Source of the DNA: Sepioteuthis lessoniana
Lineage: Eukaryota; Mollusca; Cephalopoda; Myopsida; Loliginidae
Direction of reading: 5' to 3'
NCBI GenBank assembly: GCA_963585895.1
Contig: OY757911.1
Location: forward strand, 57,854,129-57,918,128
DNA length: 64,000 nt
This document shows positions 33,140 to 44,430 of the stretch, piece by piece. A model generated the notes under the pieces. The model saw only the letters and a list, made by a program, of their open reading frames with translations. It made no database searches and had not been told where the DNA came from. The position numbers and the translations under genes are program-made. Within the stretch, counting starts at the first letter, position 1. Every line of letters begins with the position of its first letter.

Positions 33140-33913
33140 TCTATCTACCTACGTGTACTTCTTTCACTGTTTTTTTCTTTTATTATCGTTCTCTCTTTTT
33201 AGACCTCTCGTTATTGATTCCTTCTCTTTTCCAGCTATCTTTCTTTCTTTTCTTTTTTTCTCTCTTTTCCTTTTCCCTTCTTTTTTCTTCATCCATGTAC
33301 ATTCTTTTATTCTTTCTGTGTATTTTTCCTTTTATGCGTTTCTTTTTCTGTCAGATCGTACCTCTTGATATCCAATGTCTTATTATTCACTTGACTATAC
33401 ACGTTATAAAAGGCCAATTTTCTCTATCGTTCGTTCTGTTTCTCTTTTTTAATTCTAAATTTATTATTCTGCTTATTTTAACCTAATATTTTTTTCATTA
33501 TACTGCACTTATTCTAACTTAATTTTTCCCTCTGCATCAATTTTAGCTACTTTTCATGTTCATTTTCTCGTTCTTTCTGTATTTCTTTTCTTTATACTCG
33601 TCATAAATGAAGGAATCATAAATATGGACGAGCACTTTACCTTATCTCTAACGGGTGCTATTTACTTTTCGATTTCAATTTATATTGGTAATTAATGATT
33701 AAAGTAGGCCATAATGATAAATTGCAATTTAAGCTAACAAACAAAAGAGAATTTGAAACGATTTGTAGAAATTATTTATTTGCTCTCTGTATGTGTAACC
33801 TGAAAATATAACCAAAGGTTATTTTATAGTTTGACTAATGATGAACACATCACACTCTCTCTCTCTCTCTTTCTCTTACTCTATCTATCTATCTATCTAT
33901 CTATGTCTTTCTT

Positions 33914-33972
<59 letters not shown>

Positions 33973-34640
33973 TTTTCGTTCTAAATTTTGGTCTTTTTTC
34001 TGCATCAATTAATCTTTTTTCTCTTAAAGTACTCTTAGAAGATATCTCAGTTTCTTTTTCTTCTCAACTTTTCATTTTGCTTTGTTCTCCTTGTGATTTC
34101 TTTTTTGTTCTTTCTTTTTTAGAATAACATATGAGCCTTCGTTCTCTTTCCATCGTTGTATCGGTTCATCATACTTTTTTTTTCTTGATCCTTTCTTCAT
34201 TTTCTTTTAATTTATTCTATCTTTTCTTTTCCCTTTCTTTTCTTTAATCTTTTCTTCAGTTTCATTTTATATGTTTTTTTTTGTTTGATTTATTTTCCCC
34301 AATATTTAATACTGCTTTATTTGATTCTTTTTTCCTCTGTAGCCTCTCTCTATCTTCATCTGTTCTTTTATTTCAGTTAATTCTGTTCATCATTTCTTCT
34401 TCTTCTTCTTCTTCTTCTTCTTCTTCTTCTTCTTCTTCTTCTTCTTCTTCGTGATTTATCATTCATCTTATTTCAAACTTCCATCCGGACACACAGCTTA
34501 ACTGTACTGCCAACAATATTCCTCATTTTTTTTTTAAATTTAACTTTTTTAATTCTCTGAATTTCTTCAGTCTTTTTATCCATCTCTTATTTCTTCAATC
34601 ATTGTTTTATTCTTGGCATCCATTAAGCTTAATATTTAGT
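33140..34640. repeat. kilobase-scale polypyrimidine domain
   Basis: The plus strand is strongly T+C over about 1.5 kb (runs such as TTTCTTTTCTTTTTTTCTC). It includes (CT)n with (TA)n at 33853-33971 and (TTC)n at 34397-34450. A similar but weaker stretch continues at 35330-35690. Open frames here (for example 33130-33486) reflect composition only. Confidence 0.75.
34397..34450. repeat. (TTC)n microsatellite
   Basis: About 18 TTC units. This is the GAA/TTC class of triplex-forming trinucleotide. Confidence 0.95.
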
Positions 34641-35059
34641 CACATTCAATTAATGGAATTTATATGATTGATTGCAAAGAAATAAATAAGGGGAAGTACT
34701 TTATAATTAGCATTTAGTTGTAACCTACTTAGAGACAACGATGATTATAATATTTTCACACACTTATGATTTAGTCACAAATCGGATCAGAATTGATAAC
34801 CTCTGAAAGTAATTAAAAACCTTGCGCCAAGGAAATACTCGCCAAGAAAATGTGCTATTTCCTGTGTTCCGATAACATACGAGTTCAGATCATAATTGTA
34901 GAAACTGAATTAAAGATTGCATTCAATCGTCGTTTACCTCGATATCGAGTCAAATGCTATTGATAGAATTCATATGATAATCAATTACAATTAAAAAAAA
35001 AAAAAAAAAGAAAGCACTCCATAATTATTTTATTCATTTGATTTTTTAAAAATTGCTCA

Positions 35060-35300
35060 AACTCTGCTAACTGCAGCTCAAAACAACGCCGTAAGGACCA
35101 ATTATGTTAAAGCAAAAATAGATAACCGCAACAGAAATAGCAAGTAAAGGTTATATGGAGATAGAAATGAACCGATCCATCACATAATGAGCGAATGCAG
35201 AAAACAAGAGAAAAAAGTACATTAGACTAGACACGACTGGTTAGAGAACGGTGATCCACTGGGCACTGTGCAAGAAATTAAAATTTGAGTATTCTAATGA
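35060..35300 (+). mobile_element. L1-like LINE, internal fragment
   Basis: The translation around 35070-35160 gives LLTAAQNNAVRTNYVKAKID then RNRNSK, followed by HHIMSECRK and TRHDWLENG. This is the zinc-knuckle-like end domain (IIAAQNNAIRTNYIKAKID...HIISECSKLAQKEYKTRHDWVG) also seen at 0.7-0.9 kb. Frame breaks are present. Confidence 0.65.
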
Positions 35301-36239
35301 ATGGTATATGCATATATGTTCATACTTTTAACTCTTCGATATTCCTTCTTTTGTTTTTTTGTGTTTTTGGGGGGTGGGGGTATTTTTTGCTTTTAAATTT
35401 ACTTTATTTTTCTCATTTATAATAACATTTTACTTTTGTCTTCTGTTCTGTTTTTCTTCTTTTCTATTTTTTTTTCCTTTGCTTCTATTATGGTTTCTCA
35501 AAGACTTTCTTTTATAGTTCCTCTTCGTTCACAAATCCTGCTTCTTGCATTTTTATTCATTCTTAAAACGTTTCTTCGTTAACCCCCTTCTCTTTCATCA
35601 CTTTTTTCTTTTCTCTACCCTGGGTTTCTTTTATTCTATTTTGTTTCCCTTTATTCCCCACTTCTCTTACTGTCATCGTCTTTTTCTAATTTTACTACCA
35701 ATATAATTAAAACCAACCACAATAGGGTCGAACAAACGAACGAAGATAAGAGAACACTTTTGCATACTACACAGTCTTTTTCACTACCCAAGTGATGCAA
35801 GCATCTATATCCGATTATATGAATGCACACGTTTCATTTGTTGATAGTTAAGTGTGATTTTACAAAGAAAATTTCTTTTGTGCAACGCCTCAAATGGATA
35901 TTGGATGCATATCAACCAAGAGAATACACGTGCTTGCATTGGCAAGAGAAACTAATGGTCGATGTGAGATGGAAAGCTGTGACTACCTGCGTATGGATGC
36001 AAATACGTGAGTGTTCAAACTACTATACACATGGCCATTTCAATTTTTTATTTATTTATGAGGTAACCATCAATCTTTTAATGGCCATCATAGAATTATA
36101 TATATTTGTGTGTGTGCAAGTATGCGTGAATGAGATAAATCAAAGAGATTTTATATGGTCACACACGTCAAAATCTTGGCTTACGAAACTGTAAGTTGGT
36201 ACTTGAGAAATATCTAAATGTTTCTGTACAAGCAACAGT
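35301..36239. other. nothing recognised
   Basis: The left part is T-rich (polypyrimidine). The 123-codon frame at 35823-36194 has no recognisable motif, ordinary AT-rich composition and no splice or promoter support, so it is not called as a gene. Confidence 0.35.
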
Positions 36240-36618
36240 ATGAAAAAATATTGCTGTCATTTAGTATATTCGGACTCTTGTCTTCATCTTTATTGTTATA
36301 TTCACCACGTTTCGGCTGATGTGTGTTTCTTCAAGTATTTCTTGTCGAAATTGGGAGCCTACACTGAACTTTGAACCGAACCTTTTATCTAATCAACTGG
36401 GGTAGATTGTTTTGATTCCATTAACTATAACCGGGTACAAGTGCTAATCTATTGTCAGTAATCATCTGGAGGTTGCAGGTTCAATCCTGACTACAGGTAA
36501 ATAACAAGGAATATTTACTATAGCTTAACACTTGTACCCGTTTATGGTTAAAGGAATTAGAACAATCTAACAACGCAGATTAGATAAAGGGTTCGGTTCG
36601 ACATTCAGTGTAGGCTCC
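36240..36618 (-). mobile_element. family G fold-back element
   Basis: The arms 36355-36447 and 36525-36618 are inverted repeats at roughly 80-85% by eye (left GGAGCCTACACTGAACTTTG, right reads CGACATTCAGTGTAGGCTCC). The loop holds a tRNA-like B box, GCAGGTTCAATCCTGACTAC (about 36475). Outside the left arm, on the minus strand, lies CAGCCGAAACGTGGTGAATA then AAGATGAAGACAAGAGTCCG, the same tail as at 55.4 kb and 1.8 kb. Confidence 0.6.
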
Positions 36619-36721
36619 TGAGTTCCAAATGAAACACATGAAGAAGGTAAAAATTAACACTGTTTCATATCTACGAGAGAAAAGCTTAGTTTGATACGTA
36701 CACTGATATGGTTTGAGCTTC

Positions 36722-36945
36722 TATACCCATGTCAGTGAGACCAAGAGTACATTGACTGTTTTCTCTGTAGAGGAGTGAGGTCTTACCCCTCCAAAAAAGA
36801 GAAATTCTGGGTATGACACTAAACCACATTTGACTGTGAGGTTCCACTCCTGGATATAAGGAGACTGTGGAGTAGTCCTTCATTGTCATTACTCCCAGGT
36901 CGGGTTGGACTTAGATTGATCCTACTAATGCTATATTACCCACTA
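36722..36945 (+). mobile_element. family D head module
   Basis: GAGTACATTGACTGTTTTCT, AGAGGAGTGAGGTCTTACCC, GGTATGACACTAAACCACAT, GACTGTGAGGTTCCACTCC and CATTGTCATTACTCCCAGGT follow the D head order. It lies directly before another head. Confidence 0.6.
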
Positions 36946-36949
36946 CAGT

Positions 36950-37690
36950 TAGACATCCCTGTCGGCTGGGGATGTAGAATACACCTACTACATTTTTGCA
37001 GTGTTGTACCTCCCTTAACGAGTGTTTTGGAGCTTTGGGAAATGTGGAGAACCCGTTTATTGCCATTACTCCTAGATCCACATCAACCCGGAGTGATAGT
37101 GCTTGGCAGGGTACCATCTATGGGTTAATAAGAACTTTTTGACCATTCAACTAAGTGCAAACAAATGACTGATATCAAACTAAATTGTCAGTATTACATA
37201 GCAATATTTAAAACCATTTAACGATGTGCAAAAATTGAATTTTTAATATTACGTAGATATACGTGGAACCATTTAACCCTATGCAAATGAATGAATAGTG
37301 TTACACAGATTTATAGATGTTAGATAGTAATATATGGAACTACTTTACTATGTGCAAAAAAGATATGTGTGTGCAATTTTGAAACTTCTTCACTGTGTTA
37401 TTAGTGTTATATAGCAATATATGCAGCCGTTTAAACGAATACAAACAATGACAACAATTGTATATCACGAAATTAGCTCAAATTAATCTAGAAATAAGAG
37501 TACCTACAAACTATTTACGTACAAATCATAAATGTAAAACTATTTAACTATGTGCAAATAAATGACTGATACTAAACTCATTTGTTAGTGTTACAAAGCG
37601 ATACATAAAATCATTTAACTATATGAAAACAAATGAACTCCGGCTCGCCTAAAAATGTTATCTACGAACTATTCTTTTATAAATCAAGTA

Positions 37691-37746
<56 letters not shown>

Positions 37747-37795
37747 ATCAGGCATTAACTAAACTACAAGGGTTGATATACCATAAAGCCCAACC
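36950..37795 (+). mobile_element. family D composite element with long spacer
   Basis: The head (36955-37130) reads CTGTCGGCTGGGGATGTAGA and so on to GGTACCATCTATGGGTTAAT. The spacer (37137-37640) is about seven degenerate units of roughly 70 bp built on ACCATTTAACTATGTGCAAA and GTTACATAGCAATATAT. A (TA)n array occupies 37692-37744. The tail (37745-37795) is GGCATTAACTAAACTACAAG and GGTTGATATACCATAAAGCC. Confidence 0.65.
37692..37744. repeat. (TA)n array
   Basis: About 53 bp of pure TA inside the family D element. Confidence 0.95.
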
Positions 37796-37810
37796 AACTA
37801 CTATTAGAAT

Positions 37811-38040
37811 CCCACTACTGTTAGATTCCCCTGATTTCTAGCCGTCACTCTACTGTCAGGTTCCCACTAATTTTAGTGATCCCACAACTTTTAGATTCCT
37901 ATTTATTTTACTCGTCCCACTACTGTTAGGTTCCCCAGATATTTACCGGTCCCACTACTGTTAGGCTCCCCTGAACATAAGTAGCCCCACTACTGTTAGG
38001 TTCTCCTGAACATAAGTGACCCCACTACTGTGAGGTTCCT
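37811..38040 (+). repeat. 35-bp minisatellite, about 6.5 units
   Basis: Units begin CCCACTACTGTTAGGTTCCC and continue with a variable part (CTGAACATAAGTGAC or CAGATATTTACCGGT). They repeat every 35 bp, and the last two full units are the most alike. The array starts just after the family D tail. Confidence 0.85.
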
Positions 38041-38351
38041 ACAAATGTGTCAGATAAATATCTTTTTAAAATATTCGTATTTGAAAGATCTGTGTGTAAA
38101 AAAGCCAAAAAATATTCGTTATATAATGACTACACAAAAATGTCAATGTGTACGTTCAAGGAAGATTATCCCCTTATATATTGGCATAAAATATACCCAG
38201 ACTGGTTGAGATACCGTAAAAACCAATGAACCAATCCTCGCTTCTTTAGATTGGAGGAAGATCTATTAATTTCTCATCGATAGATATCGTTATCTATAAG
38301 TAGATAAATACAAATAGTAGGTATTCGCGTTGAAATGAATATTATCAATTC

Positions 38352-38353
<2 letters not shown>

Positions 38354-38403
<50 letters not shown>

Positions 38404-38470
38404 ATATCTCATGTATACACACACACACACACACACACATAAATATATATATATATATATATATATATCA
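38354..38470. repeat. compound (CT)n, (CA)n, (TA)n
   Basis: (CT)n at 38356-38402, (CA)n at 38417-38440 and (TA)n at 38445-38468. Confidence 0.95.
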
Positions 38471-38634
38471 TCTTACGCATACAGATGATGCGTCATGCAT
38501 TGATATATACTGTCACATGCATGCACATATGAAAATATTGTTGCACACATATACATCTTCATATATTTTTTCTTGCATTTTTACATATATAGTGTCTAAT
38601 GTGTACACATATGTATATATTTTTGCATGCATAC

Positions 38635-38635
38635 A

Positions 38636-38697
<62 letters not shown>

Positions 38698-38708
38698 GTG
38701 TGTGTGTA
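38635..38708. repeat. (CT)n then (GT)n
   Basis: Near-pure (CT)n at 38635-38694 with one interruption, then CGCGTGTGTGTG. Confidence 0.95.
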
Positions 38709-38999
38709 AAGGTTTTTTTCCTATCTATCCATTTATCAGTCAAGCACCATCGATCTATCTGAGCCCTTCAAATTTATACCCGAATCCATCTCAATAATTA
38801 TATATATATTTTTTGTATTTATGTGTGAATCTATCTATCTATCTATCTATTCTTTTTTCATCTTTTATCTACTTATATTTGTAATTTTATATCTTCTTTT
38901 TTTTGATAAAAAAAATTAATATCTACAATAATAACTGAATACATTGTCGGTAAACTGTTATTTTATCTATATACAATAGATATGTACTATAGGTGTGCT

Positions 39000-39245
39000 T
39001 AACGTAACCCTCATCGTCAAAGAAAATTGATTCAGCGACCCGAATTCAAATCGTGAACCAGTTTGATTGCGTTTCATTTCACATTAATGCTCTTGGGAAA
39101 TGCGTGAATCTTTCTGCCGACCCCAAGCAATGGATAAAGTAGAAGGTAGGTAGCCAGTTAAGAAAAGAGAAAACTGATTTCAAAATAGCTGTACTCTGCT
39201 TAAAAAATAGTCTTTTTGTCGCATCTTTCTCATGGTGGAGAGATT
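39000..39245 (+). mobile_element. SINE family C copy
   Basis: GCGACCCGAATTCAAATCG, TTGATTGCGTTTCATTTCAC, ATTAATGCTCTTGGGAAATG, then CCCCAAGCAATGGATAAAGT and GTCGCATCTTTCTCATGGTG. Near full-length body order. Confidence 0.65.
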
Positions 39246-39524
39246 GTGTAATTGCATACAAAAAATATATTCTTTGATCACACTTTTGCAATGCAGTGTC
39301 CTCTCCAATATACATAGGAAGATGGGTTATTCTCTAATCACATTAGAAGTGGAGAAAAAGAAATATGTATATTCAAATGTATATATTGTCTCACGTATGC
39401 ACATATGTATTTATTTTCTAAGGCAGACACTTATATATATATAAAGTCATGCACACGCGTATATATTGTCTCACACATACACGTAAATATATATTATCTC
39501 AGTCATACGAATAATGAGAAAGTC

Positions 39525-39735
39525 CCCTAGGCATAATGGCTAATGAGCTGGACCGTGATATCATAGTAAGCGAGTTCGAACTTCAGTCGCGTTCTTACGT
39601 TCACTGTCGGATTAATAAACTTCATAAAGATTGGAACCTCCATTACTAAGGGTTGAATGATATCATGACTGCTCTATCTACAAAGATAGCTGTAGATTTA
39701 ATTACCAACGAAGTTTGATATATCATTAAAAACAA
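39525..39735 (+). mobile_element. SINE family B copy
   Basis: The tRNA-like head is AGTCCCCTAGGCATAATGGC and GAGCTGGACCGTGATATC with B-box region GAGTTCGAACTTCAGTCG. The body is TTACGTTCACTGTCGGATTA and GAACCTCCATTACTAAGGG. The tail AATTACCAACGAAGTTTGAT is a decayed form of the shared tail. Confidence 0.65.
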
Positions 39736-39809
39736 AACATATACGTATATTTTTGTCAAACGCATACACATGTGTATATATTGTCTCATGCATACTGATG
39801 CATATATTT

Positions 39810-40196
39810 ATGAAAAAAAGTTGAAAAAACAAAATACTCAAAAAGTTAATGAATTTATTATGAAAGTTGACTTTGAACATTTCGGTTTTAATAAACTTCT
39901 TTAAGACTTTAATAACGATGGATGTTTAATGAAATAACAGAAGAAAATAAATTTCAAACATGAGTCCACGTGACAATAATATTTTCACAAACAGGAGCGC
40001 TAGATATGCGGTCATGAATTTTTCATTTTTAGACCCTTTTTTTCTCCAGTTATTTCATCAAACATCCATCACTATTTTAACAATATTTTCATGAATTTAA
40101 AGACCTGAAGGAGGTTTTTACAACCGAAACTTTTCACGTCGACTTCCATAATAAATTCATGAAATTTGGGAGTATTTTTTTTCAACTTTTCTTCAT
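39810..40196. mobile_element. large inverted repeat carrying two hammerhead-like modules
   Basis: The arms are 39810-39938 (minus) and 40049-40196 (plus), centred on a 110-bp spacer with a GC-richer core. In the plus arm: stem I TTTCATGAATTTA (40087-40099) pairs perfectly with TAAATTCATGAAA (40152-40164); CTGAAGGA (40105-40112); stem II GGTT/AACC (40113-40116, 40122-40125); GAAAC (40126-40130); GTC (40138-40140). A two-pair stem III (A40129-T40139, C40130-G40138) closes a 7-base loop. The minus arm repeats the plan in diverged form (AAAACCGAAATGTTCAAAGT then CAACTTTCATAATAAATTC). This is the layout reported for Penelope-like elements. Both cores depart from canonical, so catalysis is uncertain. 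Confidence 0.55.
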
Positions 40197-40222
40197 ACTA
40201 CCAGATTTATTTTCTTATTTAC

Positions 40223-40294
40223 TTCCATATATATATATATATATATATTGTATCACGTATATATTATATGACGCATACACGCTGTCACATGCAA

Positions 40295-40338
<44 letters not shown>
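40223..40338. repeat. (TA)n and (ATAG)n arrays
   Basis: (TA)n at 40228-40248 and (GATA)n at about 40306-40337. Confidence 0.9.
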
Positions 40339-40818
40339 GTATGTATGAATGAACGTAGGTATAAATACACATTAAATTATTTTAAACATTTAATCATTTT
40401 CGCATCTCTTCTACTGCCCCCGTCAGGCTGACGCCCAAAACGACGTGATGTCTATTGTCACTGCTTACTCTTTACCTACTGATAGTTTGGGATTGAAAAC
40501 TTCTGTCGTTTTATATTTTCGGGCACCAACGCACTCTTCCCACGCAACTCACCTGGCTTTTCTGCTGTCTTTACCATAAGACACAGCTGCACATCCTATG
40601 TTTAAAACCATGAACGTACACAGCCTTTCAAAGATCAATATGTAACATATACTGTCTTATGCATACATTTATGTATGTATTGTGCCTCGCATACACATGC
40701 GTATATTTTGTCTCACACATGCTCATATAAATATATACATTTTTGTATGTACATGTCTCATGTATTCATACTTATATATTGTCTTAGGTATATGTATTTT
40801 TCTATATTTTTGCAAATA

Positions 40819-40820
40819 CT

Positions 40821-40857
<37 letters not shown>

Positions 40858-40875
40858 TATCTAACACATAAACAT

Positions 40876-40932
<57 letters not shown>
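40819..40932. repeat. compound (TA)n/(CA)n
   Basis: (TA)n at 40819-40858, (CA)n at 40876-40892 and (TA)n at 40893-40931. Confidence 0.95.
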
Positions 40933-40934
<2 letters not shown>

Positions 40935-41168
40935 GACTTACATACAAATGCATATATATTCTCATGTATACAGACACACATATATATAACCCGTAAACAC
41001 ATGCGTATGTATTATCTCAGTCATAAACATTTGTATATACTGAAACACGCACCATAATAGGGGTATACACATGTTTCTTGTCTAGACATATTGTTTCACG
41101 CATACACATATTTATATATTTTCATCCATACAAATACCTGTATATTTTCTCACGCATAAACACATATA

Positions 41169-42079
41169 CGCGGTGCATTCAATATGTTTCCAAACTTTTT
41201 TGTACAGGCATTTAAAATTGTCGTAGACTCTTGAAAATTTAATGTTATTGCTATACATCGTATGAGATGACTGGCCAATTTTATGATTTCAGGTTTAAAT
41301 GAACAGCTACAGCAGCAATTGGAATACACCCTACAAAACCCTGATTGTCACAGCTGGTGATTTTCAAAAATGCAATCTTGATATGAGGACACTTTAGAAG
41401 AACGATATGCAATAAAATTCTGTTTTAAACTTGGAAAAAATACCACAGAAACGTATAAAACCCTTCCCACGGCTTTTGGACCATCTTGCATGAAGCGAGC
41501 ATCAGTTTTTGAGTGGCGTAAGAGATTCAAGGCAGGCAGGCAGTCTTTGAGGGATGATGAGAGGTGTTGGAGGAATAAGGAAGTCAATAGACCAGAGTTG
41601 ATTGGCCAAAGAGTTAGGGTTATGGTTAGGGTTACTATGTTGAGGTTTTAAAGGGAGTTCAGGAAGAGATTCGGTCGGGAGAGGCCAGCACTCTTCAAAT
41701 CGGGTCAGTGGCATTTCAACCAGGACAATGCACCAGTCCACAATTCCATTCTTGTCAAAGACTATTTGACCAAGATGGGCATCATGACAGTTCCTCACCC
41801 TCCCTATAATCCAGACCTTGGTCCTTGTGACTTTTCGTTAAACCCTAAGCTCAGAGGTAGTCGTTATGAGACAATTGAGGAGATGAAAGAGGCTGTGACG
41901 AAGGTCATTGACACGCTCACACAAGAGGTTATCAATGGAGCCTTCCTGAAGTTGTTGGAACGGTACAAGTGCATTGCAACCGGAGGAGATTACTTTGAAG
42001 GAGACTACAGTTTCATGTATGTACTCTCAATAAAAGTGCCCATACGAAAAAAATCTGGAAACTTATTAAATGATCCTCG
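41169..42079 (+). mobile_element. internally deleted mariner transposon, copy 2
   Basis: The ends are clean: TA, then CGCGGTGCATTCAATATG at the left; GATCCTCG, then TA at the right (opposite-strand CGAGGATCATTTAATAAG). A TA target duplication is visible on both sides. It is 911 bp, almost the same as copy 1. N-terminal remnants (LEERYAIK, CFKLGKNTTETYK, KRASVFEWRKRFKAGRQS; about 41390-41540) and the C-terminal DDE part are present. The same central segment is missing as in copy 1. Confidence 0.85.
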
Positions 42080-42167
42080 TATATATTCTCATGTATGCAC
42101 ATATGTATATATTATCTCAGGCATATACATAGGTTTGGATGTTTTCTCTATATATGTCATTAGATAA
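41766..42167 (+). pseudogene. mariner transposase, C-terminal remnant
   Basis: MTKMGIMTVPHPPYNPDLGP, CDFSLNPKLRGSRYETIEEM and KLLERYKCIATGGDYFEGD match the mariner end domain with the third catalytic Asp. The upstream segment encodes QWHFNQDNAPVHNSIL, carrying the second catalytic Asp, and is nearly in frame. The frame runs past the element end (42079) into flanking DNA, so its last residues are not transposase. It lacks the middle of the protein, so it is inactive. Confidence 0.85.
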
Positions 42168-42655
42168 TTTTTGTAGGCTTGGATGGCCAAAAATTAGAAG
42201 TCGTTCATTTACACGCCAAATATGATAAAAAAAACGTTTTTGTGGCTCAAAATTTGGGGTCGTTCACTTACATTCACTATTAAAAACATGCCTTTTTGAG
42301 ACTAAAAATTATGGGTCGTTCATTACACAAAGTTGTTTATTACACAAGTATATGCGGTATTTATTAAACTTTTTGGGTGAAAAAACTCTTCTGATACCTG
42401 CTTCCGAATGTCTACGCTTTTGATATACATAACCAAAGTAATAATCTCACAGCAGAAAAATGTATTCAAGTCAACAAGAGAAAAAAACCTGCATGAACCA
42501 AACGCTGAGCCATATCGAAGGCCACCAAGAAAATTACTTAAACACTATTCGAGATGTGATCAAAAATATCGGAAGAGAAACTGCTTTTTTTAACTTAAAA
42601 TGTAATATTCAAATAAGACTTTTTCAGCTGAGCAAGTTATATAATAGAGTGATAG
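42080..42655. other. nothing recognised
   Basis: Two related short stretches, AAAATTAGAAGTCGTTCATT and AAAATTTGGGGTCGTTCACT with a third AAAATTATGGGTCGTTCATT (about 42190-42325), form a loose tandem of about 60 bp. Otherwise no feature. Confidence 0.4.
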
Positions 42656-42659
42656 CTCG

Positions 42660-42945
42660 TTTAGCTTAATGTTTTCTGTCGCAGCAAATGGAATTAGTGA
42701 CCCGGTTGCCTATACTGGACGAGGCTGACTGCGTTTTCCTTCGCACTAATGTCCTTAGGAAAGGCAGGAATCTACCAATGTCCAACCCCACCCAGCTATG
42801 TATAATTAGTAAAGTAGACTGAATATTCTGGCCTTGGTTTTGACAACCTGTGTTGGAGAAAGAAACCTTTGAATTCAAAACAGCTTTTCTATGCTTGAAA
42901 ATTAACATTGTCTCACATCCTGCCAATGGTGTAGAATCTGGATAA
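42660..42945 (+). mobile_element. SINE family C copy, best preserved
   Basis: GTGACCCGGTTGCCTATACT, GCTGACTGCGTTTTCCTTCG, CACTAATGTCCTTAGGAAAG, CCACCCAGCTATGTATAATT, CTTTGAATTCAAAACAGCTT and TGTCTCACATCCTGCCAATG. This copy best defines the family order used for the other calls. Confidence 0.7.
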
Positions 42946-44040
42946 ATACATATATAATAGAGTGATAATGTCGGTATTTTGTAATAGTAGTCTTGATATA
43001 TTTTTAGTTATATTTCTGGCAAAACGCATTATTGATCAAGCACAATAATCCCACACTTACTGAACCGAGCTCTCTGGAGCGATTTTTTTCCTAAACCGAA
43101 AATTATTTCAATGTTACGATTTAAGATGCGTGTGGTATCAGAAAATACGACAGTGCCACTTTACACCATATCAAAGTCGGAATTTCACGTGTTTTTCCTA
43201 ATATCTGCTGAATCTCAAGGTGACTATTTTGAAGAAAATCAACGTTTGATTCATTGTTAATTTGTGTCTTCCTAAAACATACAATCTTGATAGTCTTTAA
43301 ACACATTGTCACTGATATAATACTGAAAATGAAAAATCATTTAACAATACACGCAACATTTTCTGCATTGAAGGTTTCGCCTTGCGTTCATGCCAGTTGG
43401 GAGGTTCATAGTCCGTCACCTGGTCCTAGCAGGTCTTCTCCTTAAACAGGGCCTGCACCATTGTCTAAAGGCTGAGTTCATTGCTCACTGCCTAAGGCGC
43501 CCCTGAAAAGGATTCCTGAAAGCATCAAGTATTTTTTCAATGAAGATGCATGAGTATCGATTCATGCATGCCCCACCCATACACGCACTATAAAATAACT
43601 CCATTCAGTTTTGGTTAGGTGTGAAGTCAGATAAATATGTGCGTGACCCTTTTACCACACAACACATCCTAAAGTGGAATATGCACAGAAATCCTTTACC
43701 ATTCCGACGACATTCTACAAAGGCAATAGAAAATAGTTCTAAAAAAAGTACAGTATATAATATAAAACCAAATGCAAATCATTTCAGTATAATTTCTGTT
43801 CGCAGTACAGATTTGAATACAAATGACTCTTCAAAACTTTAAATACAGTTCAACAATGAAATCTATTTCAGCTATACATTACAGCTCCTCAAACGTCAAA
43901 TTGTTCTTCAACCTCCTCTCTTATCTCGTTTTCTCATCCTCCATTACACGTACTTGAACATTAACATTCTTTTAATTGCATAATTCAAACTCATCTCTTT
44001 TCTTACAAATCACATTCATTTCTGTTTCCTTTTCATTGTA
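42946..44040. other. nothing recognised
   Basis: Includes a short GC-richer part at 43380-43520 (CCTGGTCCTAGCAGGTCTTC) that I cannot assign. No coding support. Confidence 0.35.
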
Positions 44041-44043
44041 TAT

Positions 44044-44077
<34 letters not shown>

Positions 44078-44156
44078 TCTCTCTCGTCAGTCTCTTTACT
44101 GTCTCCTACTTTTTCACTCTCCTTCTATTCCCATAATCTAACGGACATTCACCACT

Positions 44157-44214
<58 letters not shown>

Positions 44215-44430
44215 TCTCTCTCTCTCTCTCTCTCTCTCTCGTGTCAGTCTCTTTACTGTCTCCTCCTTTTTCACTCTCCTTCCATTCCCCTAATCTTACT
44301 GACATTCATAATTGGTTTCTTTCTCTCTCTCTCTCTCTTTCGCTCTCTCCCTCTCTCTCTGTCAGTTTCTTTACGGTCTCCTTTTTTCGCTCACCTCCCA
44401 TTTCCTTTAATCGCACCAACGTTTGGCTCT

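Noticed and set aside
34397-34450. Host coding repeat (poly-Ser/Leu/Phe) from TTC array
   Set aside because: No flanking open frame with gene-like composition; it lies in the polypyrimidine domain.
35823-36194. 123-codon plus-strand frame as a gene
   Set aside because: No motif, AT-rich codon content, no splice or promoter context and no resemblance to a known protein.
37811-38040. CRISPR-like array (regular 35-bp repeats)
   Set aside because: The repeats are directly tandem without unique spacers and the sequence is eukaryotic. It is a minisatellite.
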